A DNA stretch of 45,732 nt from Cymbomonas tetramitiformis (Eukaryota > Chlorophyta > Pyramimonadophyceae > Pyramimonadales > Pyramimonadaceae), in NCBI GenBank assembly GCA_001247695.2, contig LGRX02003757.1, positions 1 through 45,732 of the forward strand. Reading direction: 5' to 3'. Made by a program: the position numbers and the translations under genes. A model generated the notes under the pieces. That model ran no database searches and was not told the origin of the DNA. It saw only the letters and a program-made list of their open reading frames with translations. The first letter of the stretch is position 1; each line of letters begins with the position of its first letter. This document shows, one piece after another, positions 28,471-39,245 of the stretch.

Positions 28471-29035
28471 CTAAGGGGTCACTGCCGGTGCATCGGACGG
28501 CGTCACGTCGGTGATCGACACCGCCGCAGCCGTGCTGCCGGAGAAAGACGGAAGCCACACAGGCGACGAGCGGAACGCCGGCCAGTCCTCTTCCTCGTCG
28601 TCATCGTGGACGGCATGGAAAGCTGGCGGCGTCGCATCAGGCAGTTCTTCGTCGGATTGTTCATCGCAGAGGCCAACGCCCGAGAATCGGACGGTCATGG
28701 CTGCCGCACCCGGCTGAGGGGAGTCGTCCAGCGGCGGGGGCTCCAATGCTTGCAAAGAGTTGGCACGGGCTGTCGGCGGTGGCGCAGGCGGCCACGCCGA
28801 CATCGGAGGAGGAAGAGCCGCCGTGGGGGCGGTCGCCGGCGCCCGCCCCGGAGCGAAGGATGCCGAACAGGAGTAGGGGCACACGCCCTCGGTGTCAAGG
28901 TGGCCCGTGGTCACCGCCCACAGGCGGAAGCAGGTGACACAAACGAGCCCGGTGCCCTCCCACTGCAGGTAGCGGGCATTGCGCACGGGTTTCCACTCAC
29001 CGACGGGGGGGGGCAATTTCTTCCAGCCGAGGGCA
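28471..29035 (-). CDS. gag: Gag of element B, C-terminal part
   Basis: Continues in frame from 36537 once element A and one copy of its target duplication are ignored: the joined gag frame is 1614 bp from ATG 37585 to the stop at 28471, with no interruption. This part carries a Cys/His motif (CVTCFRLWAVTTGHLDTEGV followed by Cys), possibly a zinc knuckle variant, then a Pro/Ala-rich and acidic tail (HDDDEEEDW) ending PSDAPAVTP. It has no protease or pol. Confidence 0.65.
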
Positions 29036-29436
29036 TGCATTGTTGGATATACCCCTAGGACTCGGGATATATTCACTCAGTGATCAGTTTTCTCAGAATG
29101 TAATAAAGTTGATAAGTTAACCCGATATAACGGGCATAAACAGTTAGGGTTCGGGTTCGGGTGACAGTCATACACACTACTATAGGAAGAGTCACAAAGC
29201 GAGCGGTGTGACTGTTCCAGCACACCACCTAGTGTGGTGACTGGCTAGCCGAAAGTGAAACCTGTGAACAAACACCATCTACAGCGGTGGAAATTGGACT
29301 CTAAGGGAAGGCCTGTCCTTTCTGGCAGGGCGGTTCCCAGTCAAGAGTTGTAAACCTGAAACCGGTCCGTGATCGGACCCTTCTGCACATACAGCTACGG
29401 TCAATCTCACTGTGCAGGAGCGGCATGATTAACTTC

Positions 29437-31145
29437 CTAGCCACTAGTTGGCGGTGGCACTGCTGTGCCGGCCCGCAGCACAGTCATGGTGCCGTGAATT
29501 GAAGATGTCGATGCCGTGATTGAATCATTCGTAGAGCTCCAGAAGAAATCTGAAAGGCCTCGATCGTCGTGCGAGGGATCCTCCCCGTCCTCCTCGTCAG
29601 TAGTCGGTCCCGGTGAGTAGTCCGGTGACGGTGGTGCATCCCAATACAGCGGTGAAGCGGGCGGGACCGGGAGTGGAGGTACCGGGATGTAAAGCCCGAT
29701 TGGTGCATTGTGAAGGCCTTGCCGAGCACGGTGCCGGCCGTGCCGGCGCGGTGGAATAGCAACCGGTGCCGCAGAAGTGAATGCAGGCTCGCTGGTGGTC
29801 GCCTCGGCAGCACCACCGACCTCCAGGCCGGTGTGGTCCGATGCACATGCCTCGCCAAGAGTGGCAGCCGAGATTGGCGCCGCGGTGGCGCAAACACAGA
29901 AGAGAGCACACACCATCATCGCAATCGCCGAAGAGCGGCCAAACCCCCAAGGCGGTGCACCGCATCCCCGACGAGATGTTAGAGGCTGCGGGACCGCATC
30001 CTCACCGTCAATAAGGTCATACCCAGCTGCAGACCCGTCCTTGTCGCCGTCGCAAGAGTCAGTCTCCGACCCGGCGTGCATGTACCGCATCGCCAAGTCC
30101 CTGCCCTCAGCCGCGATCGAGAGTCCCCCCATCCGCGCGATCCGGTCCGCAAAGCAGAGGTCGGGCTCGTGCGCGTGCATGGGGTCCACCGGCATCATGT
30201 CATCGGCGTCGGACGCCCCCGACTCGCCCGGGCAAACATGCGTGATTGCCGCCGGCGGTGGCGCCGGCGGTGCGTCCTCGCGGACATGCGTGCAAGCGGC
30301 AGCCGAGATCCCGCTCTCGACACCACCGACCGTGAAGCCGCCCATGTGGGTGGCAGGCCGGCAGTAGGGCAGGAATTCCTGCAACGCACCGTCTTCCCGC
30401 TCCGGCTCGATCCCGAAGGAACACGCCGAAACGCCGTCGAGCATCTCCGGCTTGCCCCCCGCCAGAAGGCAGAGCGCATCGAACCGCTCGCCGTCGTGCT
30501 TGTCCATGGCCGTCTGAAACTGCTCCGCCAGCAGGTCGTTCTCGATGTCACCGAGGGAGAAGCTGTGGAAGCTTCCCCCAGCGCCGTGCTTGCCGCCGTT
30601 CGGGCAGTCGCGGTGCCAGTGGCGGGCCTCGTCCTTCCTGCACGTTGAATTTTGGCAGAACGGAATGAAGTCGCCGCTGCCTTTGTGAAAGGCAACGCGC
30701 TTCCTCACCTGCGACTGCGGCCAGTTTCCCCCCGTCGGGAGGTCACCTGCCGCAAAACGAACACCGGAGCCGCCTCCCCCGTTGCCGATCTTGTTCTTGT
30801 CCGCCCGCGGGGTAAAACCCCGCCCGTTGACCTTGTCCGTGAGGACCTTCAGCTGCCGCTTCACGTCGAGGATGATGGCCGCGAGGTCGGACAGCTGCGA
30901 GGTGTCGCCGTCAGTGGCCACGGCCGCTGCGGACAGGGCGAACGAGGCAGTGTGCGTACCGGCTGCCACGTGTCGGGCGTAGCACTCGAGGACCCATTGT
31001 TGAATGGTAAGAAGGTCCACGGCCGCTCGCTGCTGGCGGGTGAAGAGCCTCGACACCACCGGCGCGTAGAAAGCAGGGTCCAGCGCGGCGAGGAAGAGCT
31101 CCTTCACCTCGTCATCGTCGAGGGTGTTGCGCCTCTTGGCGGACC
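29437..31145 (-). CDS. gag: Gag of element A, C-terminal part
   Basis: Reads on from the 35337-35966 segment across the hAT insertion. Contains VKELFLAALDPAFYAPVVSR and TIQQWVLECYARHVA (helical capsid-like), DVKRQLKVLTDKVN, then a zinc-knuckle-like stretch FCQNSTC...HWHRDCP (C-x4-C-x6-H-W-H-x2-C), then a long Pro/Ala/Asp-rich tail with a hydrophobic patch (SSAIAMMVCALFCVCATAAP). The frame is open to the stop at 29437-29439. Gag forms the virus-like particle that packages element RNA; here RT and integrase must come from another element. Confidence 0.7.
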
Positions 31146-31442
31146 TAAGGTGGCCGGGTAATTTTTTTGGTAAATTACCGGCTCGGTAATTACCGGTAAT
31201 TTACCCGGTAATACCTGCACCCAAATTGTCTTACCCCCCCATACTTAAGGAATTCCCGGTAATTTACCACGGTAAGATGGTATTACCATGGTAAATTACC
31301 TGGATTTCGTCAAATTACCGTCGATTTTACCAAAAAACTCCAGATCGGCGGCTGGGAGTGACACGACTTGACCTCCAACACAAAAAACCATTCTTGGTCA
31401 ATCAATAACACGGCGACGGGAGAGGCAAACGAAGTGGCAATA

Positions 31443-34347
31443 ATGGCCTCAGGTGACACCATATCCCTGACTGGGGATGATACATTACATGACTGGAAGG
31501 ATTCCCACGGCACTATTCATAAAGTTCCTCAGGATATCTTGGACGCCTTGAAGACCCCTCTACGCGGGCAGTGCTTCGGACCACAACACTCATTCCTCTT
31601 GTCTCTGTTTCGTGACGTCCCAGAATACCACGTGACTCTGAACCCGAAGAAGTCCTGTGCCCTGAACGTTTGGACCACGCTCATATGCAAGTATGACGAG
31701 TCCCTCAAGACCAATACGGCCTATCATAGGATCAACTCGGGCAAGCTCCTCAATAAGATCTTGGACTGCGACAACGTACCCGACGAGGATAAGCTTGCGC
31801 TCACGGCCAAGTGCACCGCCGCGCATGGCAAGGAGTGGCGTTCGCAGTATGCGACAAAGCGTAAGGCGATGGAATCGTCAGATGCTGCAGCGTTGTCGAG
31901 TGCTGAGCAGACGGTTTTGCAAGACGTGGATCCCTCTGCTGCCAAACGTCAAGAGCGACAAGCCGCCTTAAAGGAGTATGGTATCCACACTTGCACAGAG
32001 GTGCAAGCACGGGCGTTAAACTTCTTGCTTGGCTGCTTTTTTTTGCGTGCAAAATTCCGTTTGTTGTTGTAGGAAACGTTTTCTTTATCGCGTTTATCAA
32101 AGCACTCAGTCCTGGTTATGCGAAGTGGTTGCCCGGTCGAACCCAATTGCGCACCTCTATTCTTGACGACGTATATGAAGAGACACTTTTGGCGACAGAT
32201 GCAGCTTTGGATAACAAGCCAGGCAAGAGGACCCTTGGCATTGATGGTAAGACCAACGCTGTGGGTCGTGCCACTTGCAATATCGGCGAAGCTAAGCTAG
32301 GCATCTCTGCTTATGTGACAACTAAGTATTTCGGGAAACGCGAGCACAGCGGGAAAGTGCAAGCGAATTACGTCTACGAAGAGATTCACGATCGTGCTGA
32401 CAAGTTCCAGGCTATCGTCGCCGACAACACTGGCAATATGCAGGTGCGCAGCGCTCAGCATTTCGTTACATCCTTTGGTTCCCTCGTGCACAGTACGTAG
32501 TAGCGAGTTTCACTCTAGCACGCACTGCACTGAGTATTTCGTTGCAAATCGAAGTGTGGGAGCAACGATAATTGCTGGCGGATCGATATTGACTATGTTT
32601 TTACTTCGTTGCGCCTTCGCTGCACACCCGCAGGTCATGTTTCGCTTATTACGCGCTTGGTTCCCCTTCCTTTACATTATGGGATGCTGTATTCATGTAT
32701 TAGATCTCTTAGTGGAAGACATCGCAAAGCTTGAGTCCATTTCCCTTGTTGTAGCCGACTTTTTTTTCGTCACAGTTTTCTTGAAACGGTATGCTATGCT
32801 ATGGGAGACACTCCTACAAGCACAACGTGAGAAATTCGGTAACCATTCTCAAGTACTGAAAATATTTCCCTTGACACGCTTTGCGTTCGCATTTCTCATG
32901 ATCGAATCCGCTTTGTACAACTGGAGTATATTGCGCGATGTACCTGAGTGGCCTGAGTACGCAGTCGTGAAAAAGAAAGCAATTCAACGCAAACCTAACA
33001 GTGAGAATGACTTCAATCGCTTTGAGGATTTGGTGGGCGATGTTTCCTTGAAAAAGAAAGGCGTTGCTGTCAACATGATTTTGGGGCCACTTTCGAATAT
33101 GCTGCATTATCTCGAGGGGGAAAGTGTACCGCCTTCTCACTTGGTGCCTCTTTATGTTTTGTTTTATCAATCTCTCAATGAGCTCCCTTTAGCTGTAACC
33201 ACTCAGTTAGATGCAGACGATATCAAGAGTGTCCAACAGTTAGCGAGAGATCGTTGGCTAGGTGCACAGAGAAAAGTCGGCCTGCGACACGATGTGCACT
33301 GTCTCGCTTTCTGTTTGGACGTGTATGTTCAAGCTCTTGTGGTTTTAATATTCGGTGAGGCTCAGCTCGCTCGTATCAAAAACACATTCAAAGACAGCGA
33401 TGTGCTAGCCGCGATAAAGAACTATTGTGGTGGATCGATCGGTCCGAAATACCAGCGCCTCGTCCAAGAGTACAGTGTTTTCAAGGCTAAAGGCGATCCG
33501 TATAGCCTCAAGCTCAGTGCAGTAACCAGTCTCGTGCGTACTCAAGTTCCCGAGAAGATTCACCCTTTGCTTTCAGACGAGGATAAATCTAACAAGTTCA
33601 GATACTTTATGTGTTGCCTAAAACACTTTCATTTGGTTTCTTCCAACCTGGTGTTTTGGAATTCTTTGGATATTGTCCGCGCAGACTGTGCGGCCTTGAT
33701 CGAAATGGTCATATGTGTTTTGACCATCGTGTTGCATGCCTGCAATATCGAGCGCATCAACAAGGACGCTGATGCGGTGCACTCCAAATCACGACCTCGC
33801 TTTGGAGATTCAAATTCAAAGAAAGCAATCTATTGCTATGTCAACTTGTCACTCCAGTTTAAGGCGAACCTCTCTTTCAAGGAATACCTGAAAACTGTCA
33901 ACGAGGAGGATGAGGAAAATGTCCTGCTTAGTTTTCAGGAGGTTGCCGAGGATTCTTCTGATGAGGAGCTGCCGGCGGGTCGTGAAGAGGCGGGTGATAA
34001 CGAGGATTCGTCAGACGACGATGAGGTTGCAGAGCCTCCGTCCCCAGGATGTGGACTCTCGCCTTCCTTTTGAGTGTCCTGTTGGGTTTCAAGCACTCGA
34101 GAAACCTGCGGCTTTCATCACGAGTGCGACAGGGGTGACAGGTTTGTTTATCGTGATGTTATGGAAAGAGGATGGTTGGGAGTTGGGCAAGGTAGTCAAG
34201 TATGCTGCCAAACGTGTTCGTCACAACTACGATATCCTCTGGAGTGAGGGGGTCCGAGGCTCAAGATTATCGTTGGATGAATATGCCGAGATTGAATCTC
34301 TTGATGTGCAGCCAGTTGGCTCCTGGGCATATTTGCGCAAGGCATAA
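31443..34347 (+). CDS. hAT transposase, with one likely intron and two frame breaks
   Basis: Starts at ATG 31443 (ASGDTISLTGDDTLHDW). The frame breaks at an eight-T run (32037-32044) and resumes in another frame with FFACKIPFVVV, LSPGYAKWLPGR and IVADNTGNMQ (catalytic-core style Asp). A probable intron lies between about 32486 and 32633 (acceptor CCCGCAG). Then FPFLYIMGCCIHVLDLLVED and IAKL (conserved hAT core), and near the end IERINKDADAVHSKSRPRFG, the C-terminal dimerisation motif. A second break near 34045 leads to an extra domain (WKEDGWELGKVVKYAAKRVR, SWAYLRKA), perhaps a small beta-barrel, followed by TAA at 34345-34347. The breaks suggest an inactive copy unless they are sequence errors. 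Confidence 0.75.
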
Positions 34348-34479
34348 GAGTGTTTCGTTCGTTGACAGACACCCGCCATTTATTCATTATGTTCCTGGCT
34401 ATCGTCAGTGACCGGACATATGCGATATCTTTTATATTTTGAATTTTTCACGATCATTAATTTGCTTGACTTTGCTGTG

Positions 34480-34690
34480 AATATGAATATCTGCTGTGAA
34501 TATGACCATTTGTTGTGATTATGATTATTTGTTGTGATTTTCATTATCTGTTGTGATTATTATTATCTGCGGTGAATATCGTTATTTGCCGTGAATGTGA
34601 TCATCTGCTATGAATACCAATATCCGCCGTGAATATCATAATTTGCTGTGAATATCGTTATTCGTTGTGAATATTGTTAGCTGCATTGAC
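34480..34690. repeat. Degenerate TGTGAATAT repeats in the hAT 3' region
   Basis: About a dozen units of 20-24 bp around the core TGYTGTGAATATNNTTAT, diverging by substitution. Located between the transposase stop and the 173-bp tandem copies. Confidence 0.7.
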
Positions 34691-34863
34691 GATTCGTTAT
34701 TGTTAACTTACTATCTGCTGACTGTTATGAATAACAGTATGTATACGAATATAGAACCGTATTTTTTTGGGCACTTCCTGCGCCGCACGCACCGCCCCCG
34801 CACCGCCCCCGCACACACCGCCCATCCGCCCGTCCGCCCGCCCACCGATGCTCGTGTGGCGCA

Positions 34864-35209
34864 GTATGCAATAGTTGGGTATACTTGTGCCTCAGGACTT
34901 TCTGTCTGCACTTCTCTGTAAAATATTATGCTATTTTGTGACCGCGCATGGTCGAGCATGTGGGAGATTGTGCACTCAACAATCTCCAATGATCGTCGTG
35001 TACCCATAGGAACCGAAAAAATCGAATTCGGAATTCGTATGCAATAGTTGGGTATATTTGTGCCTCGGGACTTTCTGTCTGCACTTCTCTGTAAAATATT
35101 ATGCTATTTTGTGACCGCGCATGGTCGAGCATGTGGGACATTATGCACTCAACTATCTCCTATGATCATTGTGTATCCATAGGACCCGAAAAAATCGAAT
35201 TCGGAATTC
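34864..35209. repeat. Two 173-bp tandem copies in the hAT 3' region
   Basis: Copies 34864-35036 and 35037-35209 begin GTATGCAATAGTTGGGTAT and end CGAATTCGGAATTC; the start of a third copy (GTATGCAAAAG) follows at 35210. They differ at about ten positions. Confidence 0.9.
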
Positions 35210-35336
35210 GTATGCAAAAGTAGGGTCAACTGGTGCAGGCGGTAATTACCTGGTATTACCACGTATGGTAATTACCGGTAAATTACCCGGTATTACCACC
35301 CCCCACTTTCAAATTACCGGTAATGCGGCCACCTTA

Positions 35337-35966
35337 GGCGGACCGTAAGGCCGCGTTGAAGTCCGTGATGGACTCGGACGGGTCGGTGTGGGCCTTAAAA
35401 CGGACGCCAAGGAGGTCCGATGTCCCCTGGAAGGGTGCACCGGAGTCCAGCAGACGCCTTGCGAGCTCCAGCAGGGCCCGCTTGCCGTCCAGAGGGTGCA
35501 AGGTCGCAGATGCCTCGAGCCAGTCACCCGCTGGAGAGGCGGGAGACACGATGAGCTCGAGAGTTGAGAAGAGGAGCTTGTTGGCCTCGGGTCGCACGGC
35601 CAACGTGGAGTCCTCCAAGTCGAACATAGGGGCAAACAGCGCGTCCTCGGCCTCGAATGCCTCCTGGAGAGCAGGCACCAGCTTGGAGAGGAGCACCTGA
35701 GCGTTCGACTCCGTACCCGTAAATCGGTCATGCTTGTCGGGAAAGCATTTTCGGATGACGTGCTTCGCCACGCTCTCGTCGAAGCGCTCACGCGTGAGCG
35801 AGCGAACACCCGCCAAGAAAACGGCTTGGGCGGAGTTCGCAGCTGGCGCAACAGCGGGCGCCGGCGTAGCCGGCGTGACGGAATTACGTGCGGCAGCGGA
35901 GTCGAAAATTGTAGCTAGCGAGCGTCGGCGTGACGCCACACTTGAGGTCAATCTAGTCGCAACCAT
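35337..35966 (-). CDS. gag: Gag of element A, N-terminal part
   Basis: ATG at 35966 (MVATRLTSSVASRRRSL) begins 210 codons running into the hAT target duplication. Features: an Ala/Pro-rich leader, then FDESVAKHVIRKCFPDKHDR and ALQEAFEAEDALFAPMFDLE (helical), and ATLHPLDGKRALLELARRLL, similar to VEVHPRDGRCALQRLRF in the gag of element B. Together with 29437-31137 it forms one 2331-bp frame (776 residues) if the hAT is ignored. Coding on the minus strand fits the position of the right LTR as the 5' one. Confidence 0.7.
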
Positions 35967-36355
35967 GATGTAGAAGACTATAGAGACGAAGCGAGGGTAA
36001 ATGCGGCGAGGAACGGAAGGAGCGGCGGCCAAAAGTCGTAAGGCGGTTGTCGAGGAAAAGAAGGAAAGCTGCGGCGTAAAAATTTCCCCAAACGTGCATG
36101 TGGATCTAACAACGCGGCCAAGGAACTTGGTGTCGGATCCGACCAAAATTCCAACGTCTGCCAACGCGTAGTACGGGAAAATCAAGCAGCCACGAGCCCG
36201 AGCTTTCCGTAAGTCCAATCAACCAGCCGCGAAACTAGGCCATACCGCTCCGCCGCGCCTCTAGAGGAGCCCCTCACTTCATCTCAAGCGTCGGTGTTTA
36301 GCCTGACATGGCCAAACAACGCAGTGTCTAAACAAAGAGTGAGTGGGGCCAAACC

Positions 36356-36536
36356 TGTTGGATATACCCCTAGGACTCGGGATATATTCACTCAGTGATC
36401 AGTTTTCTCAGAATGTAATAAAGTTGATAAGTTAACCCGATATAACGGGCATAAACAGTTAGGGTTCGGGTTCGGGTGACAGTCATACACACTGCTATAG
36501 GAAGAGTCACAAAGCGAGCGGTGTGACGTTCCGGCA
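36356..36536 (-). repeat. Element A 5' LTR
   Basis: Matches 29041-29222 apart from a few changes (for example ACTGCT for ACTACT, and GACGTT for GACTGTT). In element sense it runs TGC...CCAACA and is followed by GGTTTGGCCCCACTC. Confidence 0.85.
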
Positions 36537-37585
36537 TGCATGGAACCGACGGTGGGCTTGCCACCGCCACCACTGCCGCCACCGCCCCTGCCACCACCGC
36601 CACCAGCACCACCGCGCCCAGCACCACCAGATGTCGGAGGGGAAGGCGCGGAGAGGCGGGCCAAGGCGAACTCGTCACGGAACACCTTGGCGATGCGCAA
36701 AGTGAGGGCGACGAAGGTGAAGGGGACGTTGGCCCCAAGGTCGCGCAACACCACCAGGTAAAGTGGTGCGACGTGGGGGGAGACGGCCGCAGAAGTACGA
36801 AGGACGCTGTAGAGGTCCGCGACCATGTCGGTGTCGCTGTACTGCAGGTGAATCTTCTTGTGCTTGTCGGCCAACGTGCGGAAGGCCGCAAGCTGCGGGG
36901 CGGGGTCGACGGTCTCGTCGAGAATGATCGCCCTAAGGCGGACCCAGAAGCGATGCGTGTCGGGGTCCCCGATGCCCTCCACATGGAAACGAAGGCGCTG
37001 CAATGCGCAGCGGCCATCGCGGGGATGCACCTCCACGGACTCCTCATACAGGGTGAGGGCAGTGGAGCGGAGGACCGTGGGGAGGACGGCATACACGAGC
37101 TCGTTGAGGACGATGTGGTAGTCGGAGTACTCGTTGTCCAGATCCAGAAGCTTGGCGATGTCATCACGGGAAACAGGCCCGAAAACATGGGCCATGTTGG
37201 CGAGCAAGTCCGCGAAGTCCGACTCAGCTTCAGGTCCGTCAAGAGTAAGGCCGACGGAGCTCTTGAAGCCGTGGGTCCGAAGGAGCTTGGCCAACTCCTC
37301 GCCGTAGGAGAAGGCGTAGTCGAGCTTGTCCGCGAATTCCGTACGCTGGGAGGGCTTCACAGGCGTGGAGACCCAAACCGTAGGGTCAGCGTGAAATTCA
37401 GCAGAGGTGGCCGCCCGAGAGACTGGTGTCGGCTTGGCGGTCAATTGCGACATGCGCATAATCGAGTCTCCAGTGCCGCCACGGTCGTGGCTAGCCGATG
37501 AAGTAGGGCTGGCGGAGGAATGCCCTCCAGGAGAACCCCTCGCAGCACGAAGGCGGCTGCCGAGGGAGACGCGGTCCGTGCTCAT
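36537..37585 (-). CDS. gag: Gag of element B, N-terminal part
   Basis: The first in-frame ATG is 37585 (MSTDRVSLGSRLRAARG). A Ser/Pro leader is followed by an alpha-helical region: FADKLDYAFSYGEELAKLLR, DFADLLANMAHVFGPVSRDD, VEVHPRDGRCALQRLRFHVE and LGANVPFTFVALTLRIAKVF. A Gly-rich stretch near 36560-36625 precedes the break. The HPRDGRCALQRL block matches the gag of element A, so A and B are related families. The GC-rich opposite strand is also open but reads low-complexity Ala/Thr. Confidence 0.65.
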
Positions 37586-37832
37586 CTCTGGAAGAACGTA
37601 GCGTGGAATGACGTCGGGTTGGGAGTGCGAATGCCGCACGAAATCCGGGAGCTGGTTCCGCTCGAGGAAATGGACCGGTGCCGTAAAAAACACGCGGTTT
37701 GTGGTGAACGAAGAAGCTGGCAATGCGCTCAGCCAGATGCAAGCAGCTTGTTTCGCTGCAAGCGGCCGCTGGTTCCGCGGGATCTCAGAGCAGTGAAAAT
37801 CGAAACACGCACTAAGTGGTGAACCGATAACC

Positions 37833-38098
37833 TGACAGGAACAGTGATATATATATATGTAATTGACGGAGTCGGGTATATATATATATATATATCACGG
37901 AAACCTAGAGCAAAGCTGTCAAGCAAGTGTCTCGGGTTTCACAGTGCGAAGATGGTTGAATAATATACGGGAAGTGTTTTATTCCCTGATCTGAGCAGGA
38001 CCGTGCCAGGCAAGACGGCACCGCGGGTCGAGGGGTGACACAGGCGGACAGGACTGCCACCCCCTTACAGTGGGGGGCTAAAGTCACTGTTCCCATGA
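37833..38098 (-). repeat. Element B 5' LTR
   Basis: 266 bp, starting TGACAGGAACAGTGATATAT and ending TTCCCATGA, with (TA)n at 37844-37900. It matches 25134-25166 plus 28071-28300. Confidence 0.85.
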
Positions 38099-38729
38099 TG
38101 AACTCTGAGTGAACAACTTCGATCTAAGAAACGTGTGGGACTCGATGCAACAACGACAACGCCGTTCAATTTGTTTGGCCGGCGCACTTCAGGCCGTGTT
38201 TTCGTACTTCACTGCCCGTCGTATACTTTAGCTCTAGCAGTGGAGGGAGCTCTCGTGTCAGGTCCAAGACTACTTTCCCTTCCCTCGCGTCGGTAGATTG
38301 TTGCAATATCGAATATGACAGAACGGGACATAACGACATATCTCAAATAGGCTTCGTTCTCATAAAATCTCGTTGACCGCTGACAGTTGTCATTTCAATC
38401 TTTGACTTTAACCGACAAGAATGGACAAATGGAAAATCTTGACGTCTATAAAACTAATGCTATTGGCGTATACTGCCACGTCATAAATATGTCGCAGATT
38501 CATTCATTTCAACTGGACAAGGAACCTGACATAATTGGTGCATCTTGCCAAGTCATAAATAATATTAGATTCATTTCATCTGAACTGGACACTTCTAAAA
38601 GCCACGACAACACAGTTTTTCTAGGTGTTTGGTGTAGCGCTACTCTCAGTCTCACTAGTCAGAGCCTCCCGGCGGTAGCACCGAGACTCTCGGGAGGGCT
38701 ATCTGAGCAGATTTAAGCACACCACCTCA
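38099..38729. repeat. Element D repeat unit, second copy, right part
   Basis: Matches 24360-24975 with small differences (extra TAACGACA at 38331-38338, AGCACC at 38678-38683). Starts with the target duplication TGAAC left by element B and ends TTTAAGCACACCACCTCA. The sequence continues beyond into unique DNA (GAGGTGGTGCCAGATAGC), probably the interior of D. Confidence 0.8.
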
Positions 38730-39171
38730 CTAGTGAGGTGGTGCCAGATAGCAAGGACAAGGACAGTACTAGTCGCGGCGGTCACATAAGTTTGGCCAGT
38801 AGCCAAAATAGTTAACAACTTCAGTTGTGCTAAAATGCTAATTGAGAAACTGCGCAGTTGGGTGGACTGTCGGGCCATCCCTAGGAGCCTACAACTAAAT
38901 CACAAAGCAAAACGACCATAATGCAGGCGGCTCAATTCAAAGATGAACGAAGTGACGGTGTGTCAGGCTACGGAAAGTAAAATCGAAGTTGGCAAAGGAC
39001 TTCTGCATTCCACGCCAGGGCGTGGTGTGCATCCAAAGGCAACCAGTCAATCAACCGGGTCATAGAACAGCTTGATGGTGGCCTCTGTTAGTTAGGGTAT
39101 GAAATCGGTGCGGGGATTTTCACTGTACGAGTCGGGTCAAATCATATACTGTATCGTCGTGTGGCGAAAAT
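38730..39171. other. Probable interior of element D, non-coding
   Basis: Begins with the GAGGTGGTG hairpin arm directly right of the D repeat. No open frame. A ~55-bp stretch further right (about 39413-39470: GCGGTACCAAAGCCAAAAG, ACACCACCAGAGCGAA) resembles 26778-26825 in element C, suggesting that C and D share interior modules. Confidence 0.35.
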
Positions 39172-39245
39172 GCTCCACGACTGGATTTGAACCCGTGACG
39201 TTCGCTTCTCTAGTGCGACGCTCTAACCAACTGAGCTACGTGAAG
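39172..39245 (-). tRNA. tRNA-like sequence, anticodon AGA, class I shape
   Basis: Minus strand: acceptor CTTCACG pairs with CGTGGAG (one G-U); D stem GCTC/GAGC with loop AGTTGGTTA; anticodon stem TCGCA/AGCGA with an A-A mismatch next to the loop; loop CTAGAGA gives anticodon AGA; variable ACGTC; T arm ACGGG TTCAAAT CCAGT with one mismatch; discriminator C. A and B box sequences are good (TAGCTCAGTTGG, GGTTCAAATCC). AGA reads Ser codons, but eukaryotic tRNA-Ser has a long variable arm, absent here. This points to a tRNA-derived repeat (SINE head) or pseudogene rather than a working tRNA-Ser. Confidence 0.55.

Larger units (their letters stand above)
31146..35336 (+). mobile_element. hAT transposon with TIRs and perfect 8-bp target duplication
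   Basis: Ends TAAGGTGGCC and GGCCACCTTA, flanked by GGCGGACC at 31138-31145 and 35337-35344: an 8-bp duplication and T-A-A-G-G ends typical of hAT. Both subterminal regions (31155-31320 and 35235-35325) are full of GGTAATTACC / GGTAAATTACC palindromes, probable transposase-binding sites. The 4.2-kb element holds a hAT transposase on the plus strand. It sits in the gag of element A; removing it with one duplication leaves that gag frame unbroken. Confidence 0.93.
29041..36536 (-). mobile_element. LTR element A (gag-only), inserted in the gag of B, itself carrying hAT
   Basis: LTRs 29041-29222 and 36356-36536 (about 181 bp) begin TGTTGGATATACCCCTAGG and end GTTCC(A/G)GCA, the canonical TG...CA. 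Target duplication TGCAT at 29036-29040 and 36537-36541. The two LTRs differ at only a few positions, so insertion is recent. Without hAT the element is about 3.3 kb, most of it one gag frame on the minus strand. No pol is present, so it is non-autonomous. The LTR contains TTAGGGTTCGGGTTCGGG. Confidence 0.85.
25134..38098 (-). mobile_element. LTR element B (gag-only), carrying nested elements C, A and hAT
   Basis: LTRs start TGAC(G/A)GGAACAGTGA and end GTTCCCATGA. The left LTR is 25134-25166 plus 28071-28300, split by C; the right LTR is 37833-38098. The target duplication is TGGAC (25129-25133) against TGAAC (38099-38103), one mismatch. The coding strand is minus, so the right LTR is the 5' one. 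The interior carries one gag-like frame and nothing resembling protease, RT or integrase, so B depends on enzymes supplied in trans. The downstream side of the 5' LTR reads GGTTATCGGTTCACC in element sense, a possible primer-binding site. Confidence 0.8.

Noticed and set aside
30076..30648. 190-codon plus-strand frame (and 29777-30367)
   Set aside because: Antisense shadow of the gag of element A, caused by high GC. The minus frame has a zinc knuckle and continuity over the hAT.
36536..37501. 321-codon plus-strand frame
   Set aside because: Antisense to the gag of element B. Starts with low-complexity Ala/Thr from the Gly-rich gag segment, while the minus strand reads a gag-like protein that continues exactly across an insertion.
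39172..39245. Functional tRNA-Ser(AGA)
   Set aside because: No long variable arm and two stem mismatches; kept as a tRNA-like sequence.
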